Shown here: piece after piece, positions 63,420 to 64,000 of the stretch | Position numbering within the stretch: the stretch's first letter is position 1 | Layout: each line of letters opens with the position of its first letter | DNA from: Glandiceps talaboti | Taxonomy: Eukaryota; Hemichordata; Enteropneusta; Spengelidae | Direction: 5' to 3' | DNA length: 64,000 nt | Assembly: GCF_964340395.1 (NCBI RefSeq) | Contig: NC_135566.1 | Location: 1,713,501-1,777,500 of the forward strand | The notes under the pieces: generated by a model | Seen by the model: the letters and a program-made list of their open reading frames with translations, nothing else | What the model was told of the DNA's origin: nothing | Database searches by the model: none | Made by a program: the position numbers and the translations under genes

Positions 63420-64000
63420 GTAAGTACAATGAAAGGGAGTATTAACTTTTCAGGTTTTCCAAATATTTAGGTCAAGCTTGCTCATAGAGATCACATTTCT
63501 TACTCTACAAATACAACATATCTTTACAAACACGGAGGTATGTTTACATTGCTAACAGTGATTTTATTGTCAGACATTTGTTATAGCGCCCTCTGGAGGG
63601 TAAATTAGGTCAAGGTTTCTACTGATGTCATTGTCAACTACATTGCATTATGACGCAAACTTAGGAATGTACTTCGTAAATTGACTATTCAAAGTGTAAT
63701 TGAGATACCTTTTTAGCTGTTTTCCAAATGTAATTTGTTTATCCTTACCCATTACCCAATTTATACTTTCTCTTTCTTAGGGGTGGGTGGTGTTTTTAGT
63801 ACATGATTATGAATGACTCACAGCCAGTTATAGACATTGTGTTTACATCAAGGGTTCCAACTAAACCTGTAAATCTATGCCTACTCAATATTACATTTAC
63901 TAAAGTACAATGTACCACATACACTTGGCAAGTTACATATATTTGAACAGATGATTACAGTGGTTCTTTGGTGTTAGAAATATGAGTTACTATGTCCAAA
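63420..64000. other. RAB35 intron 3 (partial), no exon seen
   Basis: The sequence after the GTAAGT donor shows no further RAB35 exon before the edge. The last 100 bp contain AGAAATATGAGTTACTATG, weakly like the dispersed repeat at 38.1 and 60.4 kb. Confidence 0.6.

Overview
The window is animal nuclear DNA: AT-rich, with many short coding exons, GT-AG introns and dense simple repeats, and no prokaryotic features. It carries four genes recognised from conserved protein motifs: citron kinase (CIT), the dynein-adaptor gene BICDL1 (BICDR1 type), ABHD11 and RAB35. The proteins resemble vertebrate orthologues over their full visible lengths, but the introns are packed with minisatellites and MITE-like palindromes unlike vertebrate introns. 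An invertebrate bilaterian, such as a hemichordate, cephalochordate or lophotrochozoan, is most likely. I cannot narrow it further from sequence alone.

Layout. CIT lies on the minus strand at 539-10987. Fourteen coding exons (951 codons) give the N-terminus, the whole AGC kinase domain and the first part of the coiled coil; the gene continues off the left edge. A divergent promoter region (about 11.5-12.5 kb) separates it from BICDL1 on the plus strand (12496-43381, ten or eleven coding exons, about 717 codons, first intron 16.6 kb). After a 5 kb tail-to-tail interval comes ABHD11 on the minus strand (48430-52821, six coding exons, 328 codons, complete). Only 307 bp separate its start codon from that of RAB35 on the plus strand (53129-63419, three exons, off the right edge). 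Exons were placed by reading both strands for splice sites. Every junction keeps phase, and most match the human protein from memory.

CIT, BICDL1 and RAB35 are also neighbours in human (12q24.23), so the window appears to preserve an old microsyntenic block, here with ABHD11 inserted. CIT and RAB35 both act in cytokinesis, and BICDL1 and RAB35 in vesicle traffic, but a functional reason for the linkage is inference.

The most unusual signal is in the introns. In four places the DNA spanning an exon's 3' end and its 5' splice site has been tandemly copied into the following intron: CIT after the exon ending at 3576, and BICDL1 after the exons ending at 30152, 38570 and 42590. In BICDL1 this gives eight near-identical 77-bp copies of one exon end and donor. 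In CIT a 283-bp MITE has since landed in one copy. Other notable items are a probable GC-AG intron, a 503-bp higher-order repeat made of 18 minisatellite units, several palindromic MITEs, a dispersed repeat that may have supplied a BICDL1 splice acceptor, and two divergent promoters. I found no RNA gene, CRISPR array, virus or intact transposase.
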